A stretch of DNA of 64,000 nt from positions 12,218,537 to 12,282,536 of the forward strand of contig CM055884.1 of the NCBI GenBank assembly GCA_029582165.1. Reading direction: 5' to 3'. Positions 22,901 to 34,432 of this stretch are shown here, piece after piece. This DNA comes from Portulaca oleracea (taxonomy: Eukaryota > Streptophyta > Magnoliopsida > Caryophyllales > Portulacaceae). The notes beneath the pieces are model-generated. The model made no database searches, had not been told where the DNA came from, and worked only from the letters and a program-made list of their open reading frames with translations. The number at the start of each line of letters is the position of its first letter. Position 1 is the stretch's first letter. The position numbers and the translations under genes are program-made.

Positions 22901-23145
22901 ATGAAAGAAGTCGTGAAAAAAGAGGTTTTGAAACTGTTGAAGGCCGATATTATCTACCCTATCTCCGATAGTAAGTGGGTAAGCCCGGTCTATGTTGTGC
23001 CTAAAAAGGGGGGAATGACTGTTGTGAAAAATGATAAAAATGAATTGATCCCCACTAGAACGGTAACGGGTTGGCGAATGTGCATTGACTATAGGAAATT
23101 GAACAAAGCCACCCGGAAAGACCACTTTCCTCTTCCTTTTGTAGA

Positions 23146-25314
23146 CCAAATGCTAGAGAGACTTGCCAAGAATTCCCACTTTTGCTATCTAGATGGCTAT
23201 TCCGGGTTTTTCCAAATCCCGATTCACCCAAAAGACCAAGAGAAAACCACTTTTACTTGTCCTTATGGAACTTTTGCATATCGGAGAATGCCTTTCGGGT
23301 TGTGTAATGCACCCGCTACCTTTCAACGATGCATGATGGCTATATTCTCCCAATTTATCGAGGACATAATGGAGGTTTTTATGGATGATTTTTCAGTTTA
23401 TGGCACCTCATTTGAACATTGTTTAAATAATTTGAAAAAGGTGCTAAATCGATGTGAAGAAGTTAACTTGGTTTTGAATTGGGAAAAGTGCCATTTTATG
23501 GTGCAAGAGGGGGTAGTTCTTGGGCATGTTGTTTCATCTAAGGGCATTGAAGTTGATAGAGCAAAGGTGGAGGTGATTGAAAAATTACCGCCACCAAATT
23601 CTGTAAAGGGTGTGAGGAGTTTCCTTGGACATGTTGGTTTTTACCGGCGGTTCATAAAAGATTTTTCAAAGATTGCAAAACCTCTCACCCAATTGCTCAT
23701 CAAGGATGTGCCCTTTGACTTTAATGAAGAGTGTTTGAATGCTTTTCTAAGGTTGAAGGAAGCTTTGGTCACCGCTCCCATCGTACAAGCACCGGATTGG
23801 GATTTGCCCTTTGAAGTGATGTGCGACGCAAGCGATCATGCGGTGGGGGCTGTTTTGGGGCAAAGGAAGGACAACAAGCCCTTTGTGATTTACTATGCAA
23901 GCAAGACGTTGGATGGAGCTCAAAGTTAATTATGCCACCACCGAGAAAGAGTTCTTAGCGGTTGTCTTCGCTTTGATCAATTCCAAGGTGATTGTCTTCA
24001 CGGATCATGCCGCTCTACGACACCTCTTGACCAAGGCGGACTCTAAGCCTCGCCTCATTCGATGGGTCCTTTACTCCAAGAGTTTGACCTCTAAATCCGA
24101 GACAAATCGGGATTGCAAAATGTGGTGGCCGATCATCTTTCGAGATTGCAACTTGAGGCTCAAAGTGACGATGATATTCCCATTGATGACTCCTTCCCAC
24201 ATGAACAACTCTTTGTTCTTGCTCATCAAGTCACCCCTTGGTATGCGGATATAGTGAACTTCATTGTTAGTGGTGTACTTCCCCCGGAGATGTCATGGCA
24301 ACAAAAGAAGAGGTTTCTTTCCGAGTTGAGGAGATATGTTTGGGAGGAGCCTCTACTTTACAAGCTTTGTGGGGATGGAGTGTATAGAAGATGCCTGCCG
24401 GAAGATGAAATTCAAAGTGTGCTCAACCATTGTCATGCCACTACTTGTGGTGGTCATTTTAGCATCGACAAGACCGTTGCGAAGGTGCTCCAAGTCGGGT
24501 TCTATTGGCCTACATTCTCCAAGGATGTGCGAAGTTTTGTGCTCTCATGTGACAAGTGCCAAAGAACCGGGAGTATTTCCAAGAGGAATGAGATGCCCCA
24601 ACATTACATTTTAGAGGTGGAACTCTTTGATGTTTGGGGGATAAACTTCATGGGTCCCTTCCCTCCTTCACACAACAACCTCTACATCTTGGTGGCGGTC
24701 GATTATGTTTCGAAGTGGGTTGAGGCAATTGCAACACCCACCAATGATTCCAAAGTGGTGATTAAGTTCCTCAAGAAGATCTTTGCAAGATTTGGAACTC
24801 CCAGGGCCTTATTGAGTGACAATGGCACTCATTTTTGCAATCGGCCTCTTGATGCTCTTCTAGCCAAGTATGGGGTGACACATCGAGTTGCTACACCATA
24901 TCATCCCCAAACTAGTGGCCAAGTGGAGCTTTCTAATCGGGAAATCAAGAGCATTTTGGAGAAGACGGTCAACCGTTCAAGGAAGGATTGGTCTCTTAAT
25001 CTAGATGATGCATTGTGGGCTTACCGGACCGCATACAAGACCCCATTGGGAACCACTCCGTACCGGTTAGTTTATGGAAAAGCATGTCATTTGCCGGTTG
25101 AGTTGGAGCACAAAGCTTTTTGGGTCGTTCAAACTCTTAACTTCGATCTTGCAAAGGTTGGAGAAAAGAGGATGTTACAACTTCAAGAACTCGATGAATT
25201 GAGGTTGGAGGCTTATGATAGTGCCAAGTTGTACAAGGAGAGGACTAAGAGATGGCATGACAAGCATATTTTCAAGAAGAGATTTGAAGAAGGAGACCAA
25301 GTGTTGTTGTTCAA
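23146..25314 (+). repeat. RT-RNase H-integrase duplication, copy A
   Basis: This 2,169-bp segment runs from the RT motif [12 protein letters not shown] to DQVLLFN after the integrase core, and is followed directly by copy B. It holds the RNase H frameshift, the TAA, and an Asp-to-Asn change in the integrase. At seven or more residues it differs from both copy B and unit 1 (for example RKDNKP, FSIDKT, KTVNRS, SLNLDD). Confidence 0.92.
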
Positions 25315-27483
25315 CCAAATGCTAGAGAGACTTGCCAAGAATTCCCACTTTTGCTATCTAGATGGCTATTCCGGGTTTTTCCAAATCCCGATTCACCCAA
25401 AAGACCAAGAGAAAACCACTTTTACTTGTCGTTATGGAACTTTTGCATATCGGAGAATGCCTTTCGGGTTGTGTAATGCACCCGCTACCTTTCAACGATG
25501 CATGATGGCTATATTCTCCCAATTTATCGAGGACATAATGGAGGTTTTTATGGATGATTTTTCAGTTTATGGCACCTCATTTGAATATTGTTTAAATAAT
25601 TTGAAAAAGGTGCTAAATCGATGTGAAGAAGTTAACTTGGTTTTGAATTGGGAAAAGTGCCATTTTATGGTGCAAGAGGGGGTAGTTCTTGGGCATGTTG
25701 TTTCATCTAAGGGCATTGAAGTTGATAGAGCAAAGGTGGAGGTGATTGAAAAATTACCGCCACCAAATTCTGTAAAGGGTGTGAGGAGTTTCCTTGGACA
25801 TGTTGGTTTTTACCGGCGGTTCATAAAAGATTTTTCAAAGATTGCAAAACCTCTCACCCAATTGCTCATCAAGGATGTGCCCTTTGACTTTAATGAAGAG
25901 TGTTTGAGTGCTTTTCTCAGGTTGAAGGAAGCTTTGGTCACCGCTCCCATCGTACGAGCACCGGATTGGGATTTGCCCTTTGAAGTGATGTGTGACGCAA
26001 GCGATCATGCGGTGGGGGCTGTTTTGGGGCAAAGGAAGCACAACAAGCCCTTTGTGATTTACTATGCAAGCAAGACGTTGGATGGAGCTCAAGTTAATTA
26101 TGCCACCACCGAGAAAGAGTTCTTAGCGGTTGTCTTCGCTTTGATCAATTCCAAGGTGATTGTCTTCACGGATCATGCCGCTCTACGACACCTCTTGACC
26201 AAGGCGGACTCTAAGCCTCGCCTCATTCGATGGGTCCTCTTACTCCAAGAGTTTGACCTTGAAATCCGAGACAAATCGGGATTGCAAAATGTGGTGGCCG
26301 ATCATCTTTCGAGATTGCAACTTGAGGCTCAAAGTGACGATGATATTCCCATTGATGACTCCTTCCCACATGAACAACTCTTTGTTCTTGCTCATCAAGT
26401 CACCCCTTGGTATGCGGATATAGTGAACTTCATTGTTAGTGGTGTACTTCCCCCGGAGATGTCATGGCAACAAAAGAAGAGGTTTCTTTCCGAGTTGAGG
26501 AGATATGTTTGGGAAGAGCCTCTACTTTACAAGCTTTGTGGGGATGGAGTGTATAGAAGATGCCTGCCGGAAGATGAAATTCAAAGTGTGCTCAACCATT
26601 GTCATGCCACTACTTGTGGTGGTCATTTTAGCACCGACAAGACCGTTGCGAAGGTGCTCCAAGTCGGGTTCTATTGGCCTACATTCTCCAAGGATGTGCG
26701 AAGTTTTGTGCTCTCATGTGACAAGTGCCAAAGAACCGGGAGTATTTCCAAGAGGAATGAGATGCCCCAACATTACATTTTAGAGGTGGAACTCTTTGAT
26801 GTGTGGGGGATAGACTTCATGGGTCCCTTCCCTCCTTCACACAAGAACCTCTACATCTTGGTGGCGGTCGATTATGTTTCGAAGTGGGTTGAGGCAATTG
26901 CAACACCCACCAATGATTCCAAGGTGGTGATTAAGTTCCTCAAGAAGATCTTTGCAAGATTTGGAACTCCTAGGGCCTTATTGAGTGACAATGGCACTCA
27001 TTTTTGCAATCGGCCTCTTGATGCTCTTCTAGCCAAGTATGGGGTGACACATCGAGTTGCTACACCATATCATCCCCAAACTAGTGGCCAAGTGGAGCTT
27101 TCTAATCGGGAAATTAAGAGCATTTTGGAGAAGACGATCAACCGTTCAAGGAAGGATTGGTCTCTTAAGCTAGATGATGCATTGTGGGCTTACCGGACCG
27201 CATACAAGACCCCATTGGGAACCACTCCGTACCAGTTAGTTTATGGAAAAGCATGTCATTTGCCGGTTGAGTTGGAGCACAAAGCTTTTTGGGTCGTTCA
27301 AACTCTTAACTTCGATCTTGCAAAGGTTGGAGAAAAGAGGATGTTACAACTTCAAGAACTCGATGAATTGAGGTTGGAGGCTTATGATAGTGCCAAGTTG
27401 TACAAGGAGAGGACTAAGAGATGGCATGACAAGCATATTTTCAAGAAGAGATTTGAAGAAGGAGACCAAGTGTTGTTGTTCAA
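25315..27483 (+). repeat. RT-RNase H-integrase duplication, copy B
   Basis: This is the second 2,169-bp copy, joined in frame at a 2-bp microhomology (AC): TTCAAC of the pol 3' end runs into CAAATGCTAGAG of RT. It is fully open and keeps the RT motifs [10 protein letters not shown] and [11 protein letters not shown], RNase [10 protein letters not shown] and the integrase DDE residues. Private changes include [15 protein letters not shown] and IVRAPDW. Confidence 0.92.
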
Positions 27484-27694
27484 CTCAAGGTTGAAATTCT
27501 TTTCAGGCAAGCTTAAGTCCCGATGGTCGGGTCCTTTCCGAGTTTTGAAGGTTTTCCCCCATGGTGCGATTGAGATTTGTGGGGACGATTCCGAGCCATT
27601 CACGGTCAATGGGCATAGACTTAAGCCCTACTTGGTTGGTCAACCTTTTGAAGATGGCCAACATTTCAACCTCACCGCTCCCGGTGCGGTTTGA

Positions 27695-29229
27695 GAGGTA
27701 CTTGGTCAAGCTTAGGACGTTAAATAAGCGCTTCTTGGGAGGCAACCCAAGCTTTTTAGATTCTATTTTCTCTTGTTTAGGATTTTTCTAAACTTTTTCC
27801 TCATTTTTTCTTCTTTTTATTTTGATTTTTCTAGGATTATTAGACATTTTTTCTCTTTTTAATTTTGTTTTTCTAGGATTTTTCTAGGGTTTCTACTTTA
27901 TTTTTGCCTTTTTGAGGTATTAGTTTTAGGGAAATAAAAGAAAACAAAAGAAAGAAAAGAGAAAAGAAGAAAAAAACATAATAAAAAGAGATTGAGAGTG
28001 AGTGAAAAAATAAAAGTGAGAGAGTTGAAAAATAAATGAGTGAAAAGAATTTGCGTGGAGAAGGATGGATTGTAAAAAAATGAGAGAAATTCAAGAAAAA
28101 AATGCATAATTGAGAGTTGGGAGAATTCTGGGATTCGAACTCAAGACCTACAAGGTGAAGGGGAGGAGGCATGGGTAGTGCCTCGGCTGGCACGGTCCGT
28201 GCGCCCCTCCAGCGGCTACAGGTGCATCAGGTAAGGAGGACGCGGTCCGTGCCTACCTGACACGGTCCGTGCCCTCATCGTAAATTTCTTTTTCTTTCTT
28301 TCTCTATTGTTTCGGTCCGTGCCTTTCTTTTTCGCCCAGCCTTCGCTTCCACTCGCCCGTCTCCCTCGCTCGCCTTCTCCCTCGCAGTTCGCCCAACGCA
28401 CACACTCGCCCAGACTCCTCACCGTCGCATACACACCGACGCTTCTCCCTCTTCGCTCTCGCACCACTCGCACGCCTTCGCTCGCCCAGCACTCACTCGC
28501 ACACCACACAACGCACCCACAGCCCATTTCAGCACAAACCCAACTCCACTCTTCTTTCTTCTCAAATTCTCTTGTACAAGGTTTGATTCTTGTTTCTTTT
28601 TAGTTTTCTTGGTTCAATTTGCTGATTTTTGAGATACTTTGTTTTGGTTTTTGAATTTAGGGTTTCTTATGCTTAATTAGTTTGATTTGATTTGGTTGAG
28701 GCCCTATTCAATTCTTGAGGTTAATTCAAACCCTATTGCTAATTTTGTTTCAATTGTTCAACTTTAATTTCTCTTGTCTTGGTTGAATTGATTGAAGAGC
28801 CAATTGCTATGCTTTGGGTTTGGTTTGGTTGTGTATTTGGTGTGGTTTGTCTCAAGAATTAGTATGTATACTTGGTTGGATGTATATACATTGAGTTTTG
28901 GTGGTAGTAATTTAGTCTTTGTGTATAGTTAACTTGTTTCTTGCTTAGTTTTAGCTTAGTCATAGTGGTGATTTGTATATAATTGGTTCTTCACCATAGT
29001 AGTGTTTTTAAGTAGTGTTGATTTTGAGTTTGGTTTGTTTGGTTTGCTAGGATGTACATATTGATTTAGCTTACCTCTTTGTTAGATTTTTGTCTTAGGA
29101 GTCTACGTTTCGTATTTCTTTGTTTCGTTTTTGAGTCAATGATGGTTCGTACAAACTAACTCCATCCATTTTTGAGTCTTTTGCACTTTTGTAAATAACT
29201 AACAATGTGTACCCCTTTGTTATCGAAGG
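27695..29229 (+). other. Pol-ORF3 spacer with candidate internal promoter, leader and intron (unit 2)
   Basis: It has the same layout as unit 1: hairpin 27734-27751, purine-rich stretch, CGGTCCGTG motifs from 28191 to about 28322, CT-rich leader block (28330-28560), and candidate intron 28581-29098 (again 518 bp with the same donor and acceptor). The two units diverge at 28202-28225, between the first and second motif. Confidence 0.45.
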
Positions 29230-30495
29230 ATGGCTAGGGGTAAAGGTCCAGTTCAAGAGGAGTCGTCTTCTAAGAGGCGGAAGGCTGATGGAGGCAAAGG
29301 GAAGGACAAAGGTGCGCGCTCGTCACGACCTAATCGAGGTAACAATCCATTCAACCTTGAAGGTGAAATGTATGACCGTTACCTTGCTTTAAGCAAGCGG
29401 AAAGTTGTAGCAACTAGATTTATGCATGAACCCTTCTTGGCTGCGACTGGTATGTTAACTGATGTTGAATGGTTATTAAATCGATGTGGCTTGTTGCGTT
29501 TTGCCCGGATGAGAGAACCTACCTTTCGCAATCTGACCTTGGTGGTGCTTAGCACCTTCGAAGTAGATTTGACCACTAGGGAGGGTTTGATTAGCTTTAA
29601 CATCGATGAGGAGACCCATTCCCTCACTTTGTTGAATTTCTTGAGATTTTTCAACCGCTGTCATAATCGATCGAGGAGGCGAGAGATGCTCGATGATGAT
29701 GTTTGGAACCCCAAAGCATTTTGGCGGTTCCTTACTAGGATCGATTATAACCCTCGCAAGTCTAAATACACTGCAATCCGCAATCCGACTTTTCGGGTTG
29801 TTCAGCGGATTCTATCTTGTGGTATGTTTGGTCGTGGTGATAGCATGAATGTTGCATCTAAAGCTGAATTTTTTGTGATATGGGGGATGTACTATGCCCA
29901 GCCTGATGTTAACCCCGCTGCCCTCTTTGCTCTTCACTTAGAGCGACATGCTAGCCTGGGGAAGGGGGATATTGTTATAGGGGGTCTACTAACTGTATTA
30001 GCAAGACATTTTGGTTGGGACCCTGCTCGCCATCACCGAGATTTAGTTGGTGGACCTTTGTTTCTGGATGCTAAGACCTTTTGTTCTATGAAAATGTGTA
30101 CATTGGACGGGGCTGCTGTTTTGTGGCGGTACCCTAACAATGAGAAGATGCGGCTTCCCCATGATCACGTGTCTATCCAACATGTCCCTAACATCCTCTT
30201 TCTCCCTCCCATGGACCCAAACCAGCCCGATTTTGAGGCCCCACTAGCCATCCGAGAGGGTGGAGAGAGTGGTGACAGTAGCAGTGATGAGCACAGTGAT
30301 GAGGGTGGTGGTGAGCCTACTCTTGAAGAGAGGCTAAACGACCTCCAAATTTATTGTGAGCTTGAGTTTCAAGCACTTCGAGACTCTCAGGGTAGGATTG
30401 AGCGCAGTCAAGATGAGATGTTTGCCTTGATGCGATCCGTTCGTGATTGGCAGCTTAACCATACATGCAACCCACCCCCTCCTCCACCTCTATGA
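29230..30495 (+). CDS. Athila third ORF (env-position), unit 2
   Basis: This open 421-codon ORF is nearly identical to the one in unit 1 except between about residues 134 and 175. There compensating small indels (29630-29750) replace TEFAEIFQLLVITDRG by an unrelated string and drop two residues. The basic N-terminus, folded middle, acidic linker, C-terminal helix and polyproline end are retained. The product of this copy is probably misfolded in the altered segment. Confidence 0.8.
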   Translation: MARGKGPVQEESSSKRRKADGGKGKDKGARSSRPNRGNNPFNLEGEMYDRYLALSKRKVVATRFMHEPFLAATGMLTDVEWLLNRCGLLRFARMREPTFRNLTLVVLSTFEVDLTTREGLISFNIDEETHSLTLLNFLRFFNRCHNRSRRREMLDDDVWNPKAFWRFLTRIDYNPRKSKYTAIRNPTFRVVQRILSCGMFGRGDSMNVASKAEFFVIWGMYYAQPDVNPAALFALHLERHASLGKGDIVIGGLLTVLARHFGWDPARHHRDLVGGPLFLDAKTFCSMKMCTLDGAAVLWRYPNNEKMRLPHDHVSIQHVPNILFLPPMDPNQPDFEAPLAIREGGESGDSSSDEHSDEGGGEPTLEERLNDLQIYCELEFQALRDSQGRIERSQDEMFALMRSVRDWQLNHTCNPPPPPPL

Positions 30496-32301
30496 TTCCC
30501 TCTTTGTGACCTTTTTGTGCTTTCTTCCTTTGCTTCTCGAGTGAACTTTTGCATTGCGGACAATGCTCGGTTCAAGCATGGGGGGATTTGTGTAACTTTT
30601 TGTGGATATGTGTGTTTCGAGTCGGTTTTTTTTTGTTTATTTTTTATTTTTAACTTGTTTTGAGTCTTTTTCTTTGATTTTGATTTTATTTTCTTTGTTT
30701 TCTAGATTTGCTTGTAGTTTTAATTTCCTCTTTTTGTAGGTTATTTTCGTTTTCTTATTTTCATTTTGAGTCTTGTAAAAAGTTTTTGAAAAATTTAAAA
30801 ACAAAGAAAAAAACTGTTTGATATAGGATTTGGCGAGATAGTTTTCTTTTGACTTGATTTGATCTTGTATAGCCCGTTTGTGAAAGACTGTGAATTGACA
30901 TGAGTTGTGAAGCTAATTGTTGTGAGAATTGTGCTAGGATTGTAAGACCGATTGCCTTTGTTTCTATTGTAAGAGTGAGTTGTGCATATGCATATCTTTT
31001 TAAACTAGGTAATGATTGTTGAGCGCTACCCGTGAGTCCACATAAGCCTTAAAGAAAAGACTAATCATTTTTATTAGTCTTATTTCCATGAGTGACTCAT
31101 CATTGTGGCCTCCTCCTTCATTTGCTTTGCATCTCCTTGAAATTGCTATGCGTTGTACTTTGACAAGATGATAGGGGCATTAGGATTAGAACCCGCAAGC
31201 CTTGACCACCCGTTTACATAAGAATATCCTTAGTTAGCCCTTTCTTGCCTTGACTTTTTCTTTTCTTGAACCCATATTATGAGCCTTGGCCGATTATATA
31301 TTTCCTACCCTTAAGCCATTGCTTGAAATGAGTTGAGTATGAAGTTGGGTTGATTATGGTTACTTTGGTGGTTTGGTTTGTGATGGGGATTGGTTTGAGT
31401 TGTAAATATTGATTTGATTCCCCAAATCTTGTACATTGAAGTTGTTGGGTAAAGTTGGAACTTGCATAGTGAGTTGTATATAAGTGTGAGTTTGTTTGTT
31501 TGTGTGTATGTTTCATTCAAGAAGAAAAAAAAAGAAAAAAAAGAATAAAGTGTTTGATATTGTGTTTTTTTTTGCTTTGAGGCAAGTTTCCAATTGTTTG
31601 TGGGGTTGATTTGGATTGATTTTAAGTGGTAAGAGTGTATGTATGAATTGGTGTGACATAATTTCAAGCTTTGGCTTCTAGATCCACAATTCCCAAATAT
31701 TATCCACTCCTTACCCTTAACCCTAACCCCGTTACAACCCTTGAAAGTCCTTTTGATTGTCATTGTTGCTTTGCAAATTGCGGCAGAGAGTTAAGATTCT
31801 TAGCAAGTACATGGTTGGTTGCGGCTTTGGTTTGAGTATTTGAGCGAACTTTCAATGATTTTTCATATTTAAACACATGAGAGGAGTGTTTCCACATTCC
31901 CAGAAAGTGAGTTTGCTCTTCATTTTTACCTAGTTTCATGCTTAACATGTGCCTTCTCATCTCATTCGGTGATTAAGGGTGATTGGTTGAACTTGATGAG
32001 TACCATTCTTGAATAATTTGTCTTCATTTACTTGTGTAAATTGGCTTCTTTTTCACTCTCGGGCTATATTTTAGATTAGATTGAGTTGATTGAATGTTCT
32101 ATCATTGCCATCCTTAGGAGTTGTAATTAAATAAAAATTTTCGTTTTTGTTATTTTTACTTTTGAGTCTTTTTGTTTTTGCTTTGAGTTCTTTGACTCTT
32201 TTTGTCCCGGTTTCTTTCATTTTCTTTTATTTTATTTCTTTGCCTTTTCTTTCGAGTTTGGACTTGCTTAGGGACAAGCAAGGACTAAGCATGGGGGATT
32301 T
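30496..32301 (+). other. Long 3' untranslated region, Athila unit 2
   Basis: This T-rich non-coding region is parallel to 16715-18544. The A-rich tract is shorter here (30780-30815). The internal PPT-like motif is at 30552-30588 and the terminal polypurine tract AGCATGGGGGATT at 32288-32301. Confidence 0.75.
30552..30588 (+). promoter_or_regulatory. Internal PPT-like motif with palindrome, unit 2
   Basis: CATTGCGGACAATG followed by CAAGCATGGGGGGATT is identical to the unit 1 motif and lies 1.75 kb before the LTR. Confidence 0.5.
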
Positions 32302-33737
32302 TGATAAGTGCTTCTTGTATATATGAATACTTGGTTGTTTTGATTGGAAATTGGGGAATATTTGATTTGATTATATATTTTTTATACCCGAATTTCCCAT
32401 ATTACACTTGGTTTGGAGTTTGGTGAGTTTTGTAGGGAATTTGTGAAGAACCGATGTAAACCGAGCCCAAAAAGCAAGTGTACATCCAAGTTATAAGCTT
32501 AAAGGACCAAGAAGTGAGGTGTTGGATCGCCCAAGGCCCAAACAATGGCCCAAAGTACCCCTAGGCTCGAAACAAGCAGTGACACGGGTGCCCCAGGAAG
32601 AGCACGGGTCGTGTCTATGGCCAGAGAGTGTGAAAATTCAAGAAGGAAGCTGACACGGTTCGTGTCACAGGGAGCACGGTCCGTGTCACATGGGGCACGG
32701 TCCGTGCCTACCCTGGCACAGTCCGTGTCTCTCCTGTCTTTTCATTTTCGGCGGTTTTGAAGTGATGTTTGCCTATATTATGTGGATTTCTGGCCGAGTA
32801 GAGGAGAATCATCCACCATCATCCATTTCATGCCCTAATCATATCATTCATCATCCATATTCCATTCCATCATTGAAGATTGAGAGAAGATTGAAGATCG
32901 AAGAGCAACTTGAACACACTTTGAAGTGGAGGAGCAAAAGTCCTCCATTGTTGATTCCTAGCAAGTTTGTTCTTCACTTGGGTTTATTTCTCAATCTCTC
33001 ATAGATTTCCATATGCTTTCTAGACTAGATTTCAATTGCTTTGTAGTTTTAAACATGAGTTGTGAGTAGTTCTTTTAGTTTAGGGGATGAACCTTTGAAG
33101 TTGCTTGATGAATTGACTTTGTTGGATTGAATTATCATGAATTTAGTTTGTTTCAATCAATTTGGTCTTTGAATTGAATTGTTATTGCTTTTGCTTGATC
33201 ACCAATTGCATGTTAATAGGTTGTTGGATGAAGTACCGAGAGGAGAAGTTTGATTACCCGAAAACCTAGATTAAACTAGTTAAAACTATCTAGACATAGA
33301 AGTTTTAACTAGGGTTCTTGAGATAATTTGATCTTTAACCTTGACTAAATCGAAATAACCACGAAAGTAGGTGCTTGGTTAGTCTTGGCAATTCGCTCTA
33401 GTGACAAAATCTCATTGCGAAGTGTTTTATGCAATTATCGAACCTTGATTGTGCAAATTAATGAAATGAAAGTTCAATCCACATCGTTGATTCGTTATTT
33501 GACTTAGGTTTCATCCCCTGAACGCCTTTTCCCCTTGATTTCTTCGGAATAGTTTAGTAAATATTCGTTTGTTTAGACCTTGTTTGTGATTAGAGTTAGA
33601 TTTAGTTGATTCAAAACAAAAACCGGATCGACTTAGCGATCAACTAGGAGGCTAGTTCAGTGCGTTGAAAGGAAAAGTCCCTGTGGGAACGACCTTGATT
33701 TATGCTACAATTTCACCCGTGCACTTGCGGCCTATCA
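32302..33737 (+). repeat. Athila LTR 3 (1436 bp, 3' end of the array)
   Basis: It starts TGATAAGTGC and ends GCGGCCTATCA, directly joined to the resumed transposase gene at 33738. It is 21 bp longer than LTR 2 because of a fourth repeat core (CACAGTCCGTG at 32717) preceded by GTGCCTACCCTGG, a sequence otherwise found in the pol-ORF3 spacer. Confidence 0.93.
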
Positions 33738-34432
33738 ACTGTAATTGAGTTGAAGTTCTTGGAGATCGGCACGCCGACTGTGTTGTTATTTATCATCCTC
33801 CTCTGATGCCCAAAACTTATGAACTTGTAGTTTCGCATGTATTTCGTGTCTGTAGGATTACACTCGTGGTTGTGGTTTGTGTCGACTGTAGTCAACCTGT
33901 ATTTGTCGCTTTGTTGTTGGAATGTGGCAGTGACTTTGAAACCACACCCGGTGATAGAAGTGCTAGATGATCGGTTTGGATTTTAACAGTTTGACTTGAA
34001 CATGCCATGTTTTGTGCAAACCATCTTTAGCCTCTCGTAGACTGCTTCATTTTCCGTGGTATGTTGTGTAGGTAATTTTTAAGAGCTCCCAATACGTACT
34101 TGGAACCTATTGGCACGACCGTACTCATGCATGTGGATTTCAAATTCCGCGATCGAATCAAACTCCATCCCCAAAGGGGCAGTGACATCACCAACATCGA
34201 GAATAGTCATGTCATCCACATCATCTATGTGCATGAAACCGCCACCCAACCCATCATCCACCTCAAAGTCGGGTATACCAACATTGTGTTCATCTCCGAA
34301 TAAATCACGAAATAAGTCATCACAATTACCGTCACCAGTCGGTCCGTTATCATCTTTCAACAACTCCTCTAACGGATCATACTCGGAATCACTGTCACAA
34401 TCCTCGTTCAAGTCTATTTGTCGGGATCCCAT
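33738..34432 (-). pseudogene. FAR1-type MULE transposase, N-terminal part
   Basis: The frame begins at ATG 34432 with an acidic N-terminus (DLNEDCDSDSEYD). A FAR1 DNA-binding domain follows, starting GMEFDSIAEFEIHMHEYG and continuing through RLTTVDTNHNHEC and MRNYKFISFGHQRR. Two in-frame TAA codons interrupt it (34081-34079 and 33985-33983). The coding sequence stops at the Athila LTR end at 33737, in VGVPISKNFNSIT. The continuation is at 7328, so the region that normally carries the first DDE acids is absent. The divergent position relative to the C-terminal half shows one gene split by the array. Confidence 0.85.

Larger units (their letters stand above)
20099..27694 (+). pseudogene. Athila gag-pol, unit 2, with internal duplication
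   Basis: The frame from ATG 20099 is kept to the final TGA at 27692. It is interrupted by the same three stops as unit 1 (TGA 20159, TGA 20912, TAA 21251). Open stretches are 20279-20911 (capsid), 20942-21250 (zinc knuckle) and 21281-23929, the last with an acidic linker, protease CDLGSS near 22050, and RT. A one-base insertion near 23923 (CTCAAAGTT for CTCAAGTT) breaks RNase H copy A. A one-base deletion near 24070 restores the frame, and a TAA follows at about 24094. A 1193-codon stretch (24113-27694) then encodes integrase A, partial RT, RNase H B and integrase B. Integrase A has WGINFMG, losing the first catalytic Asp; integrase B keeps WGIDFMG. Confidence 0.93.
7329..33737 (+). mobile_element. 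Head-to-tail Athila (Ty3) array: LTR-internal-LTR-internal-LTR
   Basis: Three LTRs in the same orientation (7329-8382 truncated, 18545-19959, 32302-33737) bracket two internal regions (8383-18544 and 19960-32301). Each internal region has a tRNA-Asp primer site, gag-pol, a separate third ORF, a long 3' leader and a purine-rich tract. The middle LTR is shared. This arrangement is expected from unequal crossing over between LTRs. The array sits inside the FAR1-type transposase gene, whose halves resume on each side. The first ~361 bp of LTR 1 and the transposase core are both missing at the left junction, so no 5-bp target duplication remains. Confidence 0.9.
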
